The translations under genes were made by a program, and so were the position numbers. Positions 28,041-35,556 of a DNA stretch of 35,556 nt are shown here, piece by piece. The DNA lies in NCBI GenBank assembly GCA_015068345.1, contig SVKS01000011.1:1-35556 (forward strand). Direction: 5' to 3'. The DNA is from Oscillospiraceae bacterium (GTDB taxonomy: Bacteria; Bacillota; Clostridia; Oscillospirales; QAMX01). Numbering within the stretch: position 1 is the first letter of the stretch; each line of letters starts with the position of its first letter. The notes beneath the pieces were generated by a model. It was not told where the DNA came from, made no database searches, and saw only the letters and a list, made by a program, of their open reading frames with translations.

Positions 28041-29498
28041 TTATCTTCTGCCCTTTTCCTTGAGCAGGCTTTCCTTCATTTCCCAAAGCTTTTGGCTTAG
28101 GTCCACGTAGAACACGTGGGGGTTTTTCAACCGTTTCACTTCGTTCCACAGAAGAGAAAGCTCTTTTTCACAGTACTTCCGGATTTCCTGCACCGTGGGT
28201 CGGTCATATACCAGTCTGCCCTTTTCGTAAATGGGCACCAGCATTTCCCGGGCGGTGAAGTTTTCGATCTTCTTGCTCTTCCAGGTGTATTCCGGGTGGA
28301 AAATGGTGTAGGGACCCTTTGCGGGATCGATTACCTCATCCGCAAGGGTCAAAACATCGGCAAATGCCTCCCCATCCTCCCCGTAAAGGCGCCATACCTT
28401 TTTGAAACCGGGGTTGGTGATCTTGGTCACGTTTTCCGAAAGCTTGATCCGGGGATGAATGATGCCATTCTCGTCCTCCACCGCCACCAGCTTGTAGACT
28501 CCGCCGAAAACCGGTTCACTGCGGGAGGTGATCAGTCGTTCACCAACGCCAAAGGAATCGATTTCGGCACCTTGGTTGAGGATATCGTGGATCAGGAATT
28601 CATCCAGGGAGTTGGAAATGATGATCTTGCAATCGGGGAATCCGGCTTCGTCCAGCATGGCCCGGGCTTTTTTTGTCAGGTAGGCAATATCCCCCGAGTC
28701 GATGCGGATGCCAACCGGACGGTTACCGGTAGGCAGGATTACATCCTTGAAGCAACGGATGGCGTTGGGAAGACCACTTCCCAAAACGTCGTAGGTATCG
28801 ACCAGGAGCACACAGGATTCGGGATAGACCTTGGCATAGGCTTCAAAAGCCTCGTACTCGGTGGGGAACATCTGCACCCAGGAATGGGCCATGGTGCCCG
28901 ATGCGGGTACGCCAAACTGCTGGTCGGTCAGGGCGCAGGAGGTGGAGGAGACGCCCCCTATGTAGGCAGCCCGGGCGCCGTAAATGGCAGCAGAGTAGCT
29001 GTGGGCTCGGCGGGCACCAAATTCCGCCACCGGGCGCCCCATGGCGGCCCGGACGATGCGGTTGGCCTTGGTGGCAATCAGCGACTGGTGGTTAATGGTC
29101 AAAAGGATCATGGTTTCCAGAAGCTGGGCTTCCATCACCGGTCCCCGCACCACCAGAATGGGTTCATTCGGGAAGATCACACTGCCTTCCGGCATGGCCC
29201 ACACGTCGCAGGAGAACTTGAAAGTTTCCAGATACCGGAGAAAATCCTCCGAAAAGATCTTCTTTTCACGAAGATAGGCAATATCTTCCGGCAAAAAGGT
29301 TAGATTTTCAATGTAATCGATGACCTGTTCCAACCCGGCCATGATGGCAAAGCCACCGTCGTCGGGGACCCGGCGGAAAAACATATCGAAATAGCCGATG
29401 CGTTTTTCCAGGCCGTTTTCGAAATAGCCGTTCATCATGGTCATTTCGTAGTAGTCGAAAAGCATGGTCAGGTTCATACTGTTTTTCAGTTGTTCCAT
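28041..29498 (-). CDS. pncB: Nicotinate phosphoribosyltransferase
   Basis: This 485-residue enzyme makes nicotinate mononucleotide from nicotinate and PRPP, the first step of the NAD salvage (Preiss-Handler) pathway. LTMLFDYYEMTMMNGYF at the N-terminus, the FRRVPDDGGFAIMAGL segment, GVSSTSCALTDQQFGVPASGTMAHSWV and VGIRIDSGDIAYL are all typical of NAPRTase. Length is right. The start follows AAAGGAGG. It comes 33 bp after the DUF1648-like gene in the same direction and may be the last gene of an operon. Confidence 0.95.
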   Translation of the reverse strand: MEQLKNSMNLTMLFDYYEMTMMNGYFENGLEKRIGYFDMFFRRVPDDGGFAIMAGLEQVIDYIENLTFLPEDIAYLREKKIFSEDFLRYLETFKFSCDVWAMPEGSVIFPNEPILVVRGPVMEAQLLETMILLTINHQSLIATKANRIVRAAMGRPVAEFGARRAHSYSAAIYGARAAYIGGVSSTSCALTDQQFGVPASGTMAHSWVQMFPTEYEAFEAYAKVYPESCVLLVDTYDVLGSGLPNAIRCFKDVILPTGNRPVGIRIDSGDIAYLTKKARAMLDEAGFPDCKIIISNSLDEFLIHDILNQGAEIDSFGVGERLITSRSEPVFGGVYKLVAVEDENGIIHPRIKLSENVTKITNPGFKKVWRLYGEDGEAFADVLTLADEVIDPAKGPYTIFHPEYTWKSKKIENFTAREMLVPIYEKGRLVYDRPTVQEIRKYCEKELSLLWNEVKRLKNPHVFYVDLSQKLWEMKESLLKEKGRR

Positions 29499-29531
29499 AG
29501 GAAGATTCCTCCTTTGGGGATAAGCTTCCCC

Positions 29532-29936
29532 TTAAAGCAGCAGGGGAATAATGGTTAAAAACCAGGATACATTCAAGAGAAGCGATATGACCAAAGTAAT
29601 CAGGGCCAGGGTGTTGTCGGTGGCAGAAAGGTTCTCTTTGTTGCGGTAGGTACGCCGGGCAAAGCCCCGGGCGATTTTTTCCACAAAGATCATCGCGGCA
29701 AACCCGAAGACCCCTTCCAACGAGAACAGAATCATATCGATGCTGGTTTTGGATACGTTGATGCTGGGAATTCCCATATCATCATACTTCACCGGCAGGT
29801 TATCCGGCAATGCGGGCAGTAACAACAGATAAGCAACCAGTGGGATCAGAGAAAGGGCAAAGGAAATGACGAAAATAATGCGGCTGAACCCCTTTTTACG
29901 GCCTTCCGGCACGGCTGTATTCTTGTCATTTGCCAT
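29532..29936 (-). CDS. DUF1648-like small membrane protein
   Basis: This 134-residue protein has three hydrophobic helices (about 20-42, 66-85 and 108-132). The motif LLPALPDNLPVKYDDMGIP between the first two resembles the DUF1648 (SdpI-type immunity-protein-associated) pattern of P-x-x-P-x-H/K-x-x-x-x-G. Function is unknown. The gene begins 15 bases after the DUF5107 stop, so it is probably in the same operon. The ribosome site is GGAAGGG upstream. Confidence 0.7.
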   Translation of the reverse strand: MANDKNTAVPEGRKKGFSRIIFVISFALSLIPLVAYLLLLPALPDNLPVKYDDMGIPSINVSKTSIDMILFSLEGVFGFAAMIFVEKIARGFARRTYRNKENLSATDNTLALITLVISLLLNVSWFLTIIPLLL

Positions 29937-29951
29937 AGTTGTTTCCCTTCC

Positions 29952-31931
29952 TTATTTCATGCGGAAATCCAAATTCTTCGGCAGGGTATTGTTCTTCTTG
30001 ATCCAATCCAGGAACGAAGCCGTCACCTTCACACTGCGCTCCAGGGCAGCCTTCAGGGCAACGTAGTAGTACCAGAGTTCGGAAACCAACACTTCGCCCT
30101 CGCGAATGTTGGCAAAATTCCGGTCGAAGAAGCCACCTTCGCAGAGTGAAATGTCACCCAATGCCAGGTAAGAGGATACTGCGTTTATCATAACCCGTTC
30201 GTCATTCTGGTATTCTTCCGGCAGAGCCTGGAATACCTCCCGAACCTTTTCGTGCTTTTTCTGCTTCACAAGCAGGGCCAGGTATTCCTGGGCGAAGGCT
30301 ACGTCGGTGATACCCAGGGCAAAGGCCTGGTCGTAATATTCCTCCGACTTGTCGGGGTTAGCTTCCAATACTGCCAGGGCTCGCAGTGCCCAGATGTTGG
30401 GCTTGATTTCCACCGAGCGTTTGAAATAACCAATGGCAGCGGCCCGGTCGGGCTTTTCGGCGGCAATAACCCCCAGGTGATAGAACTTCTGGAAGCTGTC
30501 GGGAGATGCTTCCAACATGGCCCGGATGGGTTCGTCCACGTAGTAAGAGGCGGGATCTCTATCCGACAGAGCGCCCTTTTCAATCAGGTCCAGCCAATAC
30601 TTCTGTTCGTCGGTGATGGCTTCTTCCGGGAAGAAGAAACCCTTGGGCAGGGTTTCGCCCTTCTTCTTGCGAAGCATGGCTTCCAGGGTTCCCCAACCGG
30701 AACCCAGATGGAAGATTTCTTCGGGATAGCACTTACCCTGTGCGGCATATTTGCAATGGAGACCGTAGAGCTTGGCTGGGGAGACCCGGTCGTGGAGCTC
30801 CTTGTCCAGATATTCGCAGGCCTTGTTCCAATCCCGGTCGTGGAGCTTTTCGGCGTCTCCGGTAAGTCCGCCGAAGGCGGTGGTGAAATCCCACTCGGTG
30901 CCGGCGGGCATTTGGAGACCGTGGCGCTGGGAACGGGCAATGCCGGCCTGAATCTCAATGTAGGAACCGCCTCCCTCTTCCGAAAGGTATTCCTTCCATC
31001 TCCAACCGCCGGGACGGTCGCCCCAGCAGAAGATCTTCCGGTGGTGCAGGCGGGAGGTGGATTTTTCGAAGGTCACGTCCCCGTTTTCGTAGGCGGCGGC
31101 TTCCCAGGGGGTCTTCACGTCGTCGGGAATCTGTACAAAAAAGTCGTTGGATACCTTCATGTTCAGGGTGTAGGAATAGTCCTTAGGACCAAAGGCAGGC
31201 ACGTAGGGCAGGTTGCCCATGGTTTGTTTGCCGGTTTCGGGGTTGCTGTACATGGCCCGGCTGCCGTTGAGCAGGACACGGGTATTGGCGTCTTCGGGTA
31301 CGGCGGTGGTGCTCCACCAATACATGGGAGATTCGTGGGGGTTGTCGTTGACGATGCGCACGTAAACGTAAAGCTCCCGGCTGTCGTCGGGGAGGTGGAA
31401 GTCCACCTGCCAGAATAGCTTCTTCTGGCGCTCGAATTCATAAATACGGAAGAAGCTTTCGCCATTGTCGGCGGTCACCAAACCACAGAACATGGGACTG
31501 CAGGTGGTGAAGGTATGTCCCAGCTGGCTGATGTTCCATTCCACGCCTCCCGAAAGCCATGCATCCCGGATGGCCAGGTTGGCGGGCTGAATGACGGGAT
31601 TGCGGAATAAAAGCTCCTTCTCCCGGTCCTTGTCATAAAGGGAATAGAGTCTTCCGCCGTAATCGCACAGGATAATCGCTTTCAGGTGGTCATTTTCCAA
31701 AACGACCGCCCGGACGTTTTGTTTGGTGCGATTGCGGTCGTAGCGGTCCTGCATCAGATAGGGAAGAACCCGGGTGCCGCCGCTGTAGCCCAAAAGATGG
31801 GCTTCTTCAGGGGTGAAGGTTTCGTCGTAGGGAATATCCAGATCGGTTTTTTCCGAACGGAAGACGGGAAGGGGATTGACGCCGCCCAGGTTGGCCGAGG
31901 GAAGAAGAATATCGGTATAGCGAATCTGCAT
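29952..31931 (-). CDS. DUF5107 / TPR-repeat protein, putative carbohydrate-processing
   Basis: This is a 659-residue protein. The N-terminal two thirds are beta-rich and match my memory of DUF5107 (RDAWLSGGVEWNISQLGHTFTTCSP, RIVNDNPHESPMYWWSTTAVPE, FCWGDRPGGWRWKEYLS). That domain is related in fold to aldose-epimerase/galactose-mutarotase-like beta-sandwiches. TPR-like helices follow from about residue 480 (FYHLGVIAAEKPDRAAAIGYFKRSVEIKP). There is no signal peptide. The start at 31931 is preceded by GAGG; an upstream in-frame ATG would overlap the promoter. The function is unknown; sugar binding or modification is likely. Confidence 0.8.
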   Translation of the reverse strand: MQIRYTDILLPSANLGGVNPLPVFRSEKTDLDIPYDETFTPEEAHLLGYSGGTRVLPYLMQDRYDRNRTKQNVRAVVLENDHLKAIILCDYGGRLYSLYDKDREKELLFRNPVIQPANLAIRDAWLSGGVEWNISQLGHTFTTCSPMFCGLVTADNGESFFRIYEFERQKKLFWQVDFHLPDDSRELYVYVRIVNDNPHESPMYWWSTTAVPEDANTRVLLNGSRAMYSNPETGKQTMGNLPYVPAFGPKDYSYTLNMKVSNDFFVQIPDDVKTPWEAAAYENGDVTFEKSTSRLHHRKIFCWGDRPGGWRWKEYLSEEGGGSYIEIQAGIARSQRHGLQMPAGTEWDFTTAFGGLTGDAEKLHDRDWNKACEYLDKELHDRVSPAKLYGLHCKYAAQGKCYPEEIFHLGSGWGTLEAMLRKKKGETLPKGFFFPEEAITDEQKYWLDLIEKGALSDRDPASYYVDEPIRAMLEASPDSFQKFYHLGVIAAEKPDRAAAIGYFKRSVEIKPNIWALRALAVLEANPDKSEEYYDQAFALGITDVAFAQEYLALLVKQKKHEKVREVFQALPEEYQNDERVMINAVSSYLALGDISLCEGGFFDRNFANIREGEVLVSELWYYYVALKAALERSVKVTASFLDWIKKNNTLPKNLDFRMK

Positions 31932-31982
31932 GATATACGCCTCTTTTCCGTTAAGTATAGAGAAGATTTCTGTGTTACGTTC

Positions 31983-32011
31983 AGTATACACGATTTACAG
32001 GCAAAAGACAA
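31983..32011 (-). promoter_or_regulatory. Promoter of the DUF5107-DUF1648-pncB group
   Basis: The minus strand reads TTGTCT (32006-32011) and TATACT (31983-31988) with 17 bp between. Confidence 0.6.
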
Positions 32012-32097
32012 GAAGCGACGAAAAAATATTCATTTCTTTTGTTGAAAAAGTTCCGGGAATATTGCACGCGGCTTGGCTTGCGGAGTACACGGAGGGG

Positions 32098-32898
32098 CTA
32101 CAGGTGTTCCCGGTATTTGGATGGGGATACCCCCATATGTTTTTTGAAGCAATGGCTGAAGCTATAGAGATCTGAAAAACCGCATTGCACCGCAATATCC
32201 CCCAAGGATTTGGTGGTGTTGGTTAACAGGAGGCCTGCTTTTTCGATCCGAAGCTCCTGCAAAAAGGCATAGGGGGATTGGTGGTAGGCGGCCATGAATT
32301 GGCGACGGAAATTTCGCTCACTCATACCAAGCAGGCAAGCGCCCTGACCAATCTTCAGCTGGGCGTCTCCGCAATGCATTTTCATGTATTCCACAGCCTT
32401 TTCCAACTGCCGACGCTTGGCGAAATCCTGATTTTCGCGACTTCGTTCCTCAAAGATCGATCCGATAATCTGCATGACCAGCCCGCCGCAAATTAGTTCG
32501 TTTCCGGTGGTTTTGGATATAAAATTCTGAAGGGCATGGTTAAAAAGCTTCTCAAATCGGTTTTGGCGATCGGTGGCACACAGGGTGGAAAATGGTAATG
32601 TGGGGGATGGGGAGGGAGAACACCGGTCAAAGTGAAAATTGATGGCAATGTAGGAAACCTCCGGGCAGGAAAAGGCAGAGCTTTTGTCCACCGATCCCCG
32701 GGAAATATATCCCACCTGCCCGGTTTCCACCGTTTCCCGAACCCCTGCCTTTTCATAAAGCAGAGTTCCGTTTGTAACAAAAAAGAGACTCTCGTGATTA
32801 CGAGGAACTTCAAAAATGCAGGGTGCATGATCCTGGAGCGAATCCCGGAAAACAATGACATCGGTTGGATATTCGTAGTGTATTATCTTCTGTTCCAA
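32098..32898 (-). CDS. AraC-family transcriptional regulator
   Basis: This is a 266-residue regulator. An N-terminal cupin-like sensor (residues 1-125; NHESLFFVTNGTLLYEKAG) is followed by the AraC double HTH from about residue 165. Landmarks are LLGMSERNFRRQFMAAYHQSP and IAVQCGFSDLYSFSHCFKKHMGVSPSKYREHL. I set the start at TTG 32898 because AAGGAGG lies six to seven bases upstream. The frame is open to an ATG at 32964, but that would contain the promoter. It is divergent from the SDR-GRE operon, which it probably controls. Confidence 0.88.
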   Translation of the reverse strand: MEQKIIHYEYPTDVIVFRDSLQDHAPCIFEVPRNHESLFFVTNGTLLYEKAGVRETVETGQVGYISRGSVDKSSAFSCPEVSYIAINFHFDRCSPSPSPTLPFSTLCATDRQNRFEKLFNHALQNFISKTTGNELICGGLVMQIIGSIFEERSRENQDFAKRRQLEKAVEYMKMHCGDAQLKIGQGACLLGMSERNFRRQFMAAYHQSPYAFLQELRIEKAGLLLTNTTKSLGDIAVQCGFSDLYSFSHCFKKHMGVSPSKYREHL

Positions 32899-32921
32899 AG
32901 AAACACCTCCTTCTGAGGAGG

Positions 32922-32950
32922 AGTATAGCACGTTCTCTGCCGGAATGCAA
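32922..32950 (-). promoter_or_regulatory. Promoter of the second AraC-family gene
   Basis: The minus strand shows TTGCAT (32945-32950), 17 bp, then TATACT (32922-32927). Transcription would start only about 15 bases before the TTG codon. Confidence 0.5.
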
Positions 32951-32958
32951 GGATGTCC

Positions 32959-32988
32959 GTTCAAAACAAATTTATGCTGTTCAAAACA
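32959..32988. promoter_or_regulatory. Direct repeats GTTCAAAACA, candidate AraC activator sites
   Basis: GTTCAAAACA is repeated exactly at 32959-32968 and 32979-32988, 20 bp apart (two helical turns). The downstream copy overlaps the -35 position of the rightward promoter, whose -10 is TATGAT (33007-33012) and whose -35 is non-consensus. This is a typical AraC class II activator layout. Confidence 0.65.
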
Positions 32989-33045
32989 TTTTCATCAACC
33001 GCCAAGTATGATACCATGTAACAAACAGGATGGGAGGGGATTCGG

Positions 33046-33786
33046 ATGTTCTGTCATAAAAAAGCAATTGTCACCGGCGGTAGCCGCGGAATCGGGTACG
33101 CCATTGCAAAAGCCCTTGCAAACGAAGGATGCACGGTGGTAATCACCGGGCGAAATCTCAAGACATTGGAAAAAGCTGCCGCTGGAATCGGTGGAAAGGT
33201 ATTTCCTATGGTTTGGGATGCATCAGAGATTGGGGTGGCAAACGAAAAACTCCGGGAAGCGGCGGAGATTCTTGAGGGATTGGATATTGTGGTCAACAAC
33301 GCCGGCATTTTTGCCCAGAGGAGCGAGTGGGAAAAGGAATCCCTTCTTGCAACTACGGTGGAGGAATGGGAAAGCGTCATGCGCACCAATACCAGCGCCC
33401 TCTTTTTTACCATGCAGGCGGCGGTCAACTATATGCGCCTGCACGAAATTCGGGGAAACATTCTCAATGTTACCTCGGTTGCGGGGTATGAGCCGGTGTA
33501 TGGGGCTTATGGTGCGTCCAAGGCGGCGGCATCCGGATTAACAAGGGGATGGGGAAGGATGTTTGCAAACGAAGGCATCACCATTAACGGTATTGCCCCG
33601 GGCCCCGTCGCCACCGAAATGAATCATTGGCATGAAGGGGATCCCATGGAACACGCCCGTATTCCCTACGGTCGCTTTGCCACCATCGACGAAATTGCGA
33701 AGCTTGCCATGTATCTTTTGTCGGACGATGCCAAAATGATTTGCGGCGAAACGGTGGTTTTTGACGGTGGGTACGCCATTCGATAA
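33046..33786 (+). CDS. Short-chain dehydrogenase/reductase (SDR)
   Basis: This is a 246-residue classical SDR. The cofactor motif TGGSRGIG is at residues 10-17 and NNAG at 84-87. The catalytic residues are Ser144, Tyr155 and Lys159 (YGASK). PGPVATEM precedes the substrate loop and GETVVFDGGYAIR ends the protein. The start follows GGGAGGGG. It is first in an operon with a GRE starting 12 bp later. An SDR paired with an eliminase-type GRE could oxidise the substrate before, or reduce the carbonyl product after, the radical step. The compound is unknown. Confidence 0.92.
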   Translation: MFCHKKAIVTGGSRGIGYAIAKALANEGCTVVITGRNLKTLEKAAAGIGGKVFPMVWDASEIGVANEKLREAAEILEGLDIVVNNAGIFAQRSEWEKESLLATTVEEWESVMRTNTSALFFTMQAAVNYMRLHEIRGNILNVTSVAGYEPVYGAYGASKAAASGLTRGWGRMFANEGITINGIAPGPVATEMNHWHEGDPMEHARIPYGRFATIDEIAKLAMYLLSDDAKMICGETVVFDGGYAIR

Positions 33787-33798
33787 GGGAGGGATACT

Positions 33799-35556
33799 GT
33801 GTATCACGAATTACAGCAGGAATTACAGGCCTTCTATGCCATCCTGGACGAAAAAGCCTTTGTTTTTAACGAAAAATGCTCTCAAAGGTTGGAGGAAAGC
33901 TTTGACGAAAGAGCTTCCTCCTATCAACAGAAGGCTTTGCAGTACCAAACGATTGCTGAGCTTTGCCAGCCGGTTCTTTTCAAAAACTGCCGTTATTATT
34001 ACGAAACCGCCACGATGAATGCCTCTACCCAGGGGGAAGGGGAAAACAGCCGCTCTGAAAAAGCCCCCCTTCATCCCGGTGGGTGGCTATACCGGAAAAA
34101 CCGCCACCTGTTTGTGGACCAGGATCCGGAGCTTTTCCAAAACTCACGGATTCCCTTTTATAGCTGGTGTGGGGAATACGGGGATTTTCGGTGGCACTTT
34201 GCCTTCAATATTGAGCCGGTTTTTGCGTGCGGACTACGGGGACTTTATGAAAAGGCGGAGATGCAGCTGAAGGATGCCGTCGGGGAAGAACGGGATTACC
34301 TGGAAAGCACCCTTGTGGGATTGCTTGCCGCCAGGCATATGTGCGAAAAATTCTCCCTTCTGGCAAGGGAAAAATTAGAATCGGTCCGGGACGGGGCGGA
34401 ACGCCGCCAGTTGGAGATTATTGCCGAAGCTGCCGCCAGGACCCCCTGGGAAGCGCCCCAAAACATCTATGAAGCTCTCAACACCATCCTGCTTTTGACA
34501 AAGGTGATCGCGGGATTGGATGGGGTCAATCTAACCGCCATGGGGCGGTATGACCTGATTTTATACCCCTTTTATCGACGTGATCTGGAACAGGGGACCT
34601 TTACTGGGGAAGAAATATACGACTTGATTTGTGAATTCCTGATGGTGCTTCACAATCATGTGGACCACGACGAAAAGCACCAGGGAACCCACAATTACGA
34701 ATCTTACGTCTATACCCTTGGTGGGTGTGATGCTCAGGGGAACCCGGTGTATAATGAGCTTACACAAATGTTCCTGCGGGCTCACCGGGAGCATAAGCTG
34801 ATTTTCCCCAAAATCAAATGCCGCTATGGCAAAAACTCTCCCAAGGAATACCTGGATGCCATCAATGCCGACGTTCTTCGGGGGCGTACCTACATTCTGT
34901 ATCAAAACGACGACGCCATGATTCCGGCGCTGGTGAAGGCAGGAATTTCCCTGGAAGATGCCAGAAATTATTGCCTGCTGGGCTGTTGGGAACCGGTGAT
35001 CAACGAAGCCACCAACGAGCATTGTGGGTATGTCAACCTGCTTAAAATTTTGGAGTTTTCGCTCTATGGAGATTGGCATCACCCGGAGCTGGAGATTACT
35101 CCCCTGGGGGACGCGGCAGATTTTGGCGAGGCTTATCGCATTACCATAGAAAATTTTGCAAATACCCTCCGGCATAAATGTCACGCGGCATATCGGGGAC
35201 GGAGAATATGGAGCAGGGTAGATCCCTTAATGCTGATCTCCTCGGCCTACGACTCCTGCATAGAAAACCGAAAGGATTATACCGCCGGGGGTACCAGATA
35301 CCATCTGGACGAGGTGATTTGTTCCGGTATCGTCAACGTGGTGGATTCCCTACTGGTGATTCGGGAATTGTGTTTTGAAAAAAAGCTTTGTACCCTACCG
35401 GAATTGATTTTCGCCCTGGGGAAAAACTGGGAAGGGTACGAAGCCCTTCGGAATGCGGCGCTGGGTTGCCAGCATTGGGGGGATGAAAGTGAGGAAAGCG
35501 GAAGCCTCATGGCAAGGGTTTGCCACGACCTTTACGAAATTGCAAAAACCATTCCG
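33799..35556 (+). CDS. Second glycyl radical enzyme (partial, runs off the window)
   Basis: 586 codons are present with no stop. The active-site cysteine is Cys396 in LLGCWEP, again Cys-x-Glu as in GRE eliminases. Other GRE landmarks are AMGRYDLILYPFYRRDLEQG, YTLGGCDAQGNPVYNELT, KIKCRYGKNSPKEYLDAINAD and ICSGIVNVVDSL. The C-terminal glycyl radical loop lies beyond the window. The start is GTG at 33799 after AAGGGAGGG. It is distinct from the GRE at 12804-14924 (GCNEP). No activase is seen here, so one is expected just downstream. Substrate not recognised. Confidence 0.9.
   Translation, partial: MYHELQQELQAFYAILDEKAFVFNEKCSQRLEESFDERASSYQQKALQYQTIAELCQPVLFKNCRYYYETATMNASTQGEGENSRSEKAPLHPGGWLYRKNRHLFVDQDPELFQNSRIPFYSWCGEYGDFRWHFAFNIEPVFACGLRGLYEKAEMQLKDAVGEERDYLESTLVGLLAARHMCEKFSLLAREKLESVRDGAERRQLEIIAEAAARTPWEAPQNIYEALNTILLLTKVIAGLDGVNLTAMGRYDLILYPFYRRDLEQGTFTGEEIYDLICEFLMVLHNHVDHDEKHQGTHNYESYVYTLGGCDAQGNPVYNELTQMFLRAHREHKLIFPKIKCRYGKNSPKEYLDAINADVLRGRTYILYQNDDAMIPALVKAGISLEDARNYCLLGCWEPVINEATNEHCGYVNLLKILEFSLYGDWHHPELEITPLGDAADFGEAYRITIENFANTLRHKCHAAYRGRRIWSRVDPLMLISSAYDSCIENRKDYTAGGTRYHLDEVICSGIVNVVDSLLVIRELCFEKKLCTLPELIFALGKNWEGYEALRNAALGCQHWGDESEESGSLMARVCHDLYEIAKTIP

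Noticed and set aside
32906-32921. CCTCC/GGAGG hairpin that could hide the ribosome site of the second AraC gene
   Set aside because: The promoter at 32922-32950 places the transcription start near 32915, so most of the CCTCC arm would not be transcribed.

Overview
The window reads as chromosomal DNA of an anaerobic, spore-forming Firmicute of class Clostridia, probably from a gut. Supporting signs are a sporulation sigma-K gene, a FeoA-FeoB fusion, a rubrerythrin, two oxygen-sensitive glycyl radical enzymes (GREs), an FHA-FtsW/penicillin-binding-protein pair, a T-box leader, strong GGAGG ribosome sites, and TTGACA/TATAAT promoters with 17-bp spacing. Base composition is roughly balanced. I see no transposase, integrase, phage gene, tRNA or CRISPR array. 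The organism name is not determinable from the sequence alone.

Layout. 1-160: the end of an rRNA operon (5S rRNA and terminator). 241-6000: sugar-type catabolism, with a Gfo/Idh/MocA dehydrogenase, a HAD phosphatase-like protein, a large six-hairpin glycosidase-like protein, and a leftward operon of SDR, SDR-like pseudoenzyme and ThuA-like protein. 6049-10870: metal handling, with feoAB followed by two G3E (CobW-type) GTPases; one carries a Cys/His 20-residue repeat and the other a C-terminal TIGR03943/DUF1980-like domain. 10876-11950: sigK and a coding-like remnant. 11950-15886: a GRE and its activase, divergent from an AraC regulator. 15905-17490: rubrerythrin and a ZIP metal transporter. 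17494-20630: class B PBP and FHA-FtsW. 20788-24326: an operon of intracellular sialidase-like protein, SDR, quinone-oxidoreductase-like protein and metallo-beta-lactamase-fold protein. 24380-27008: an XRE-cupin-acyl-CoA synthetase fusion behind a T-box leader. 27076-28035: PadR and DUF2812. 28041-31931: DUF5107 protein, DUF1648-like protein and nicotinate phosphoribosyltransferase. 32098 to the end: an AraC regulator divergent from an SDR plus a second GRE that runs off the window.

The most notable points are as follows. (1) An acyl-CoA synthetase with N-terminal XRE and cupin domains is controlled by a T-box. T-boxes normally sense uncharged tRNA, so this hints that the enzyme activates an organic acid for amino-acid synthesis. 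(2) Two different GREs of unassigned substrate each carry a Cys-x-Glu active-site motif typical of eliminases. Each has its own divergent AraC regulator with direct-repeat candidate operators. (3) A two-gene G3E GTPase unit has unusual metal-binding architecture. (4) A PadR gene has two identical inverted-repeat operators 31 bp apart.

Coding starts were chosen by ribosome-binding sites and family alignment from memory. No database search was possible, so family names rest on motif recognition.
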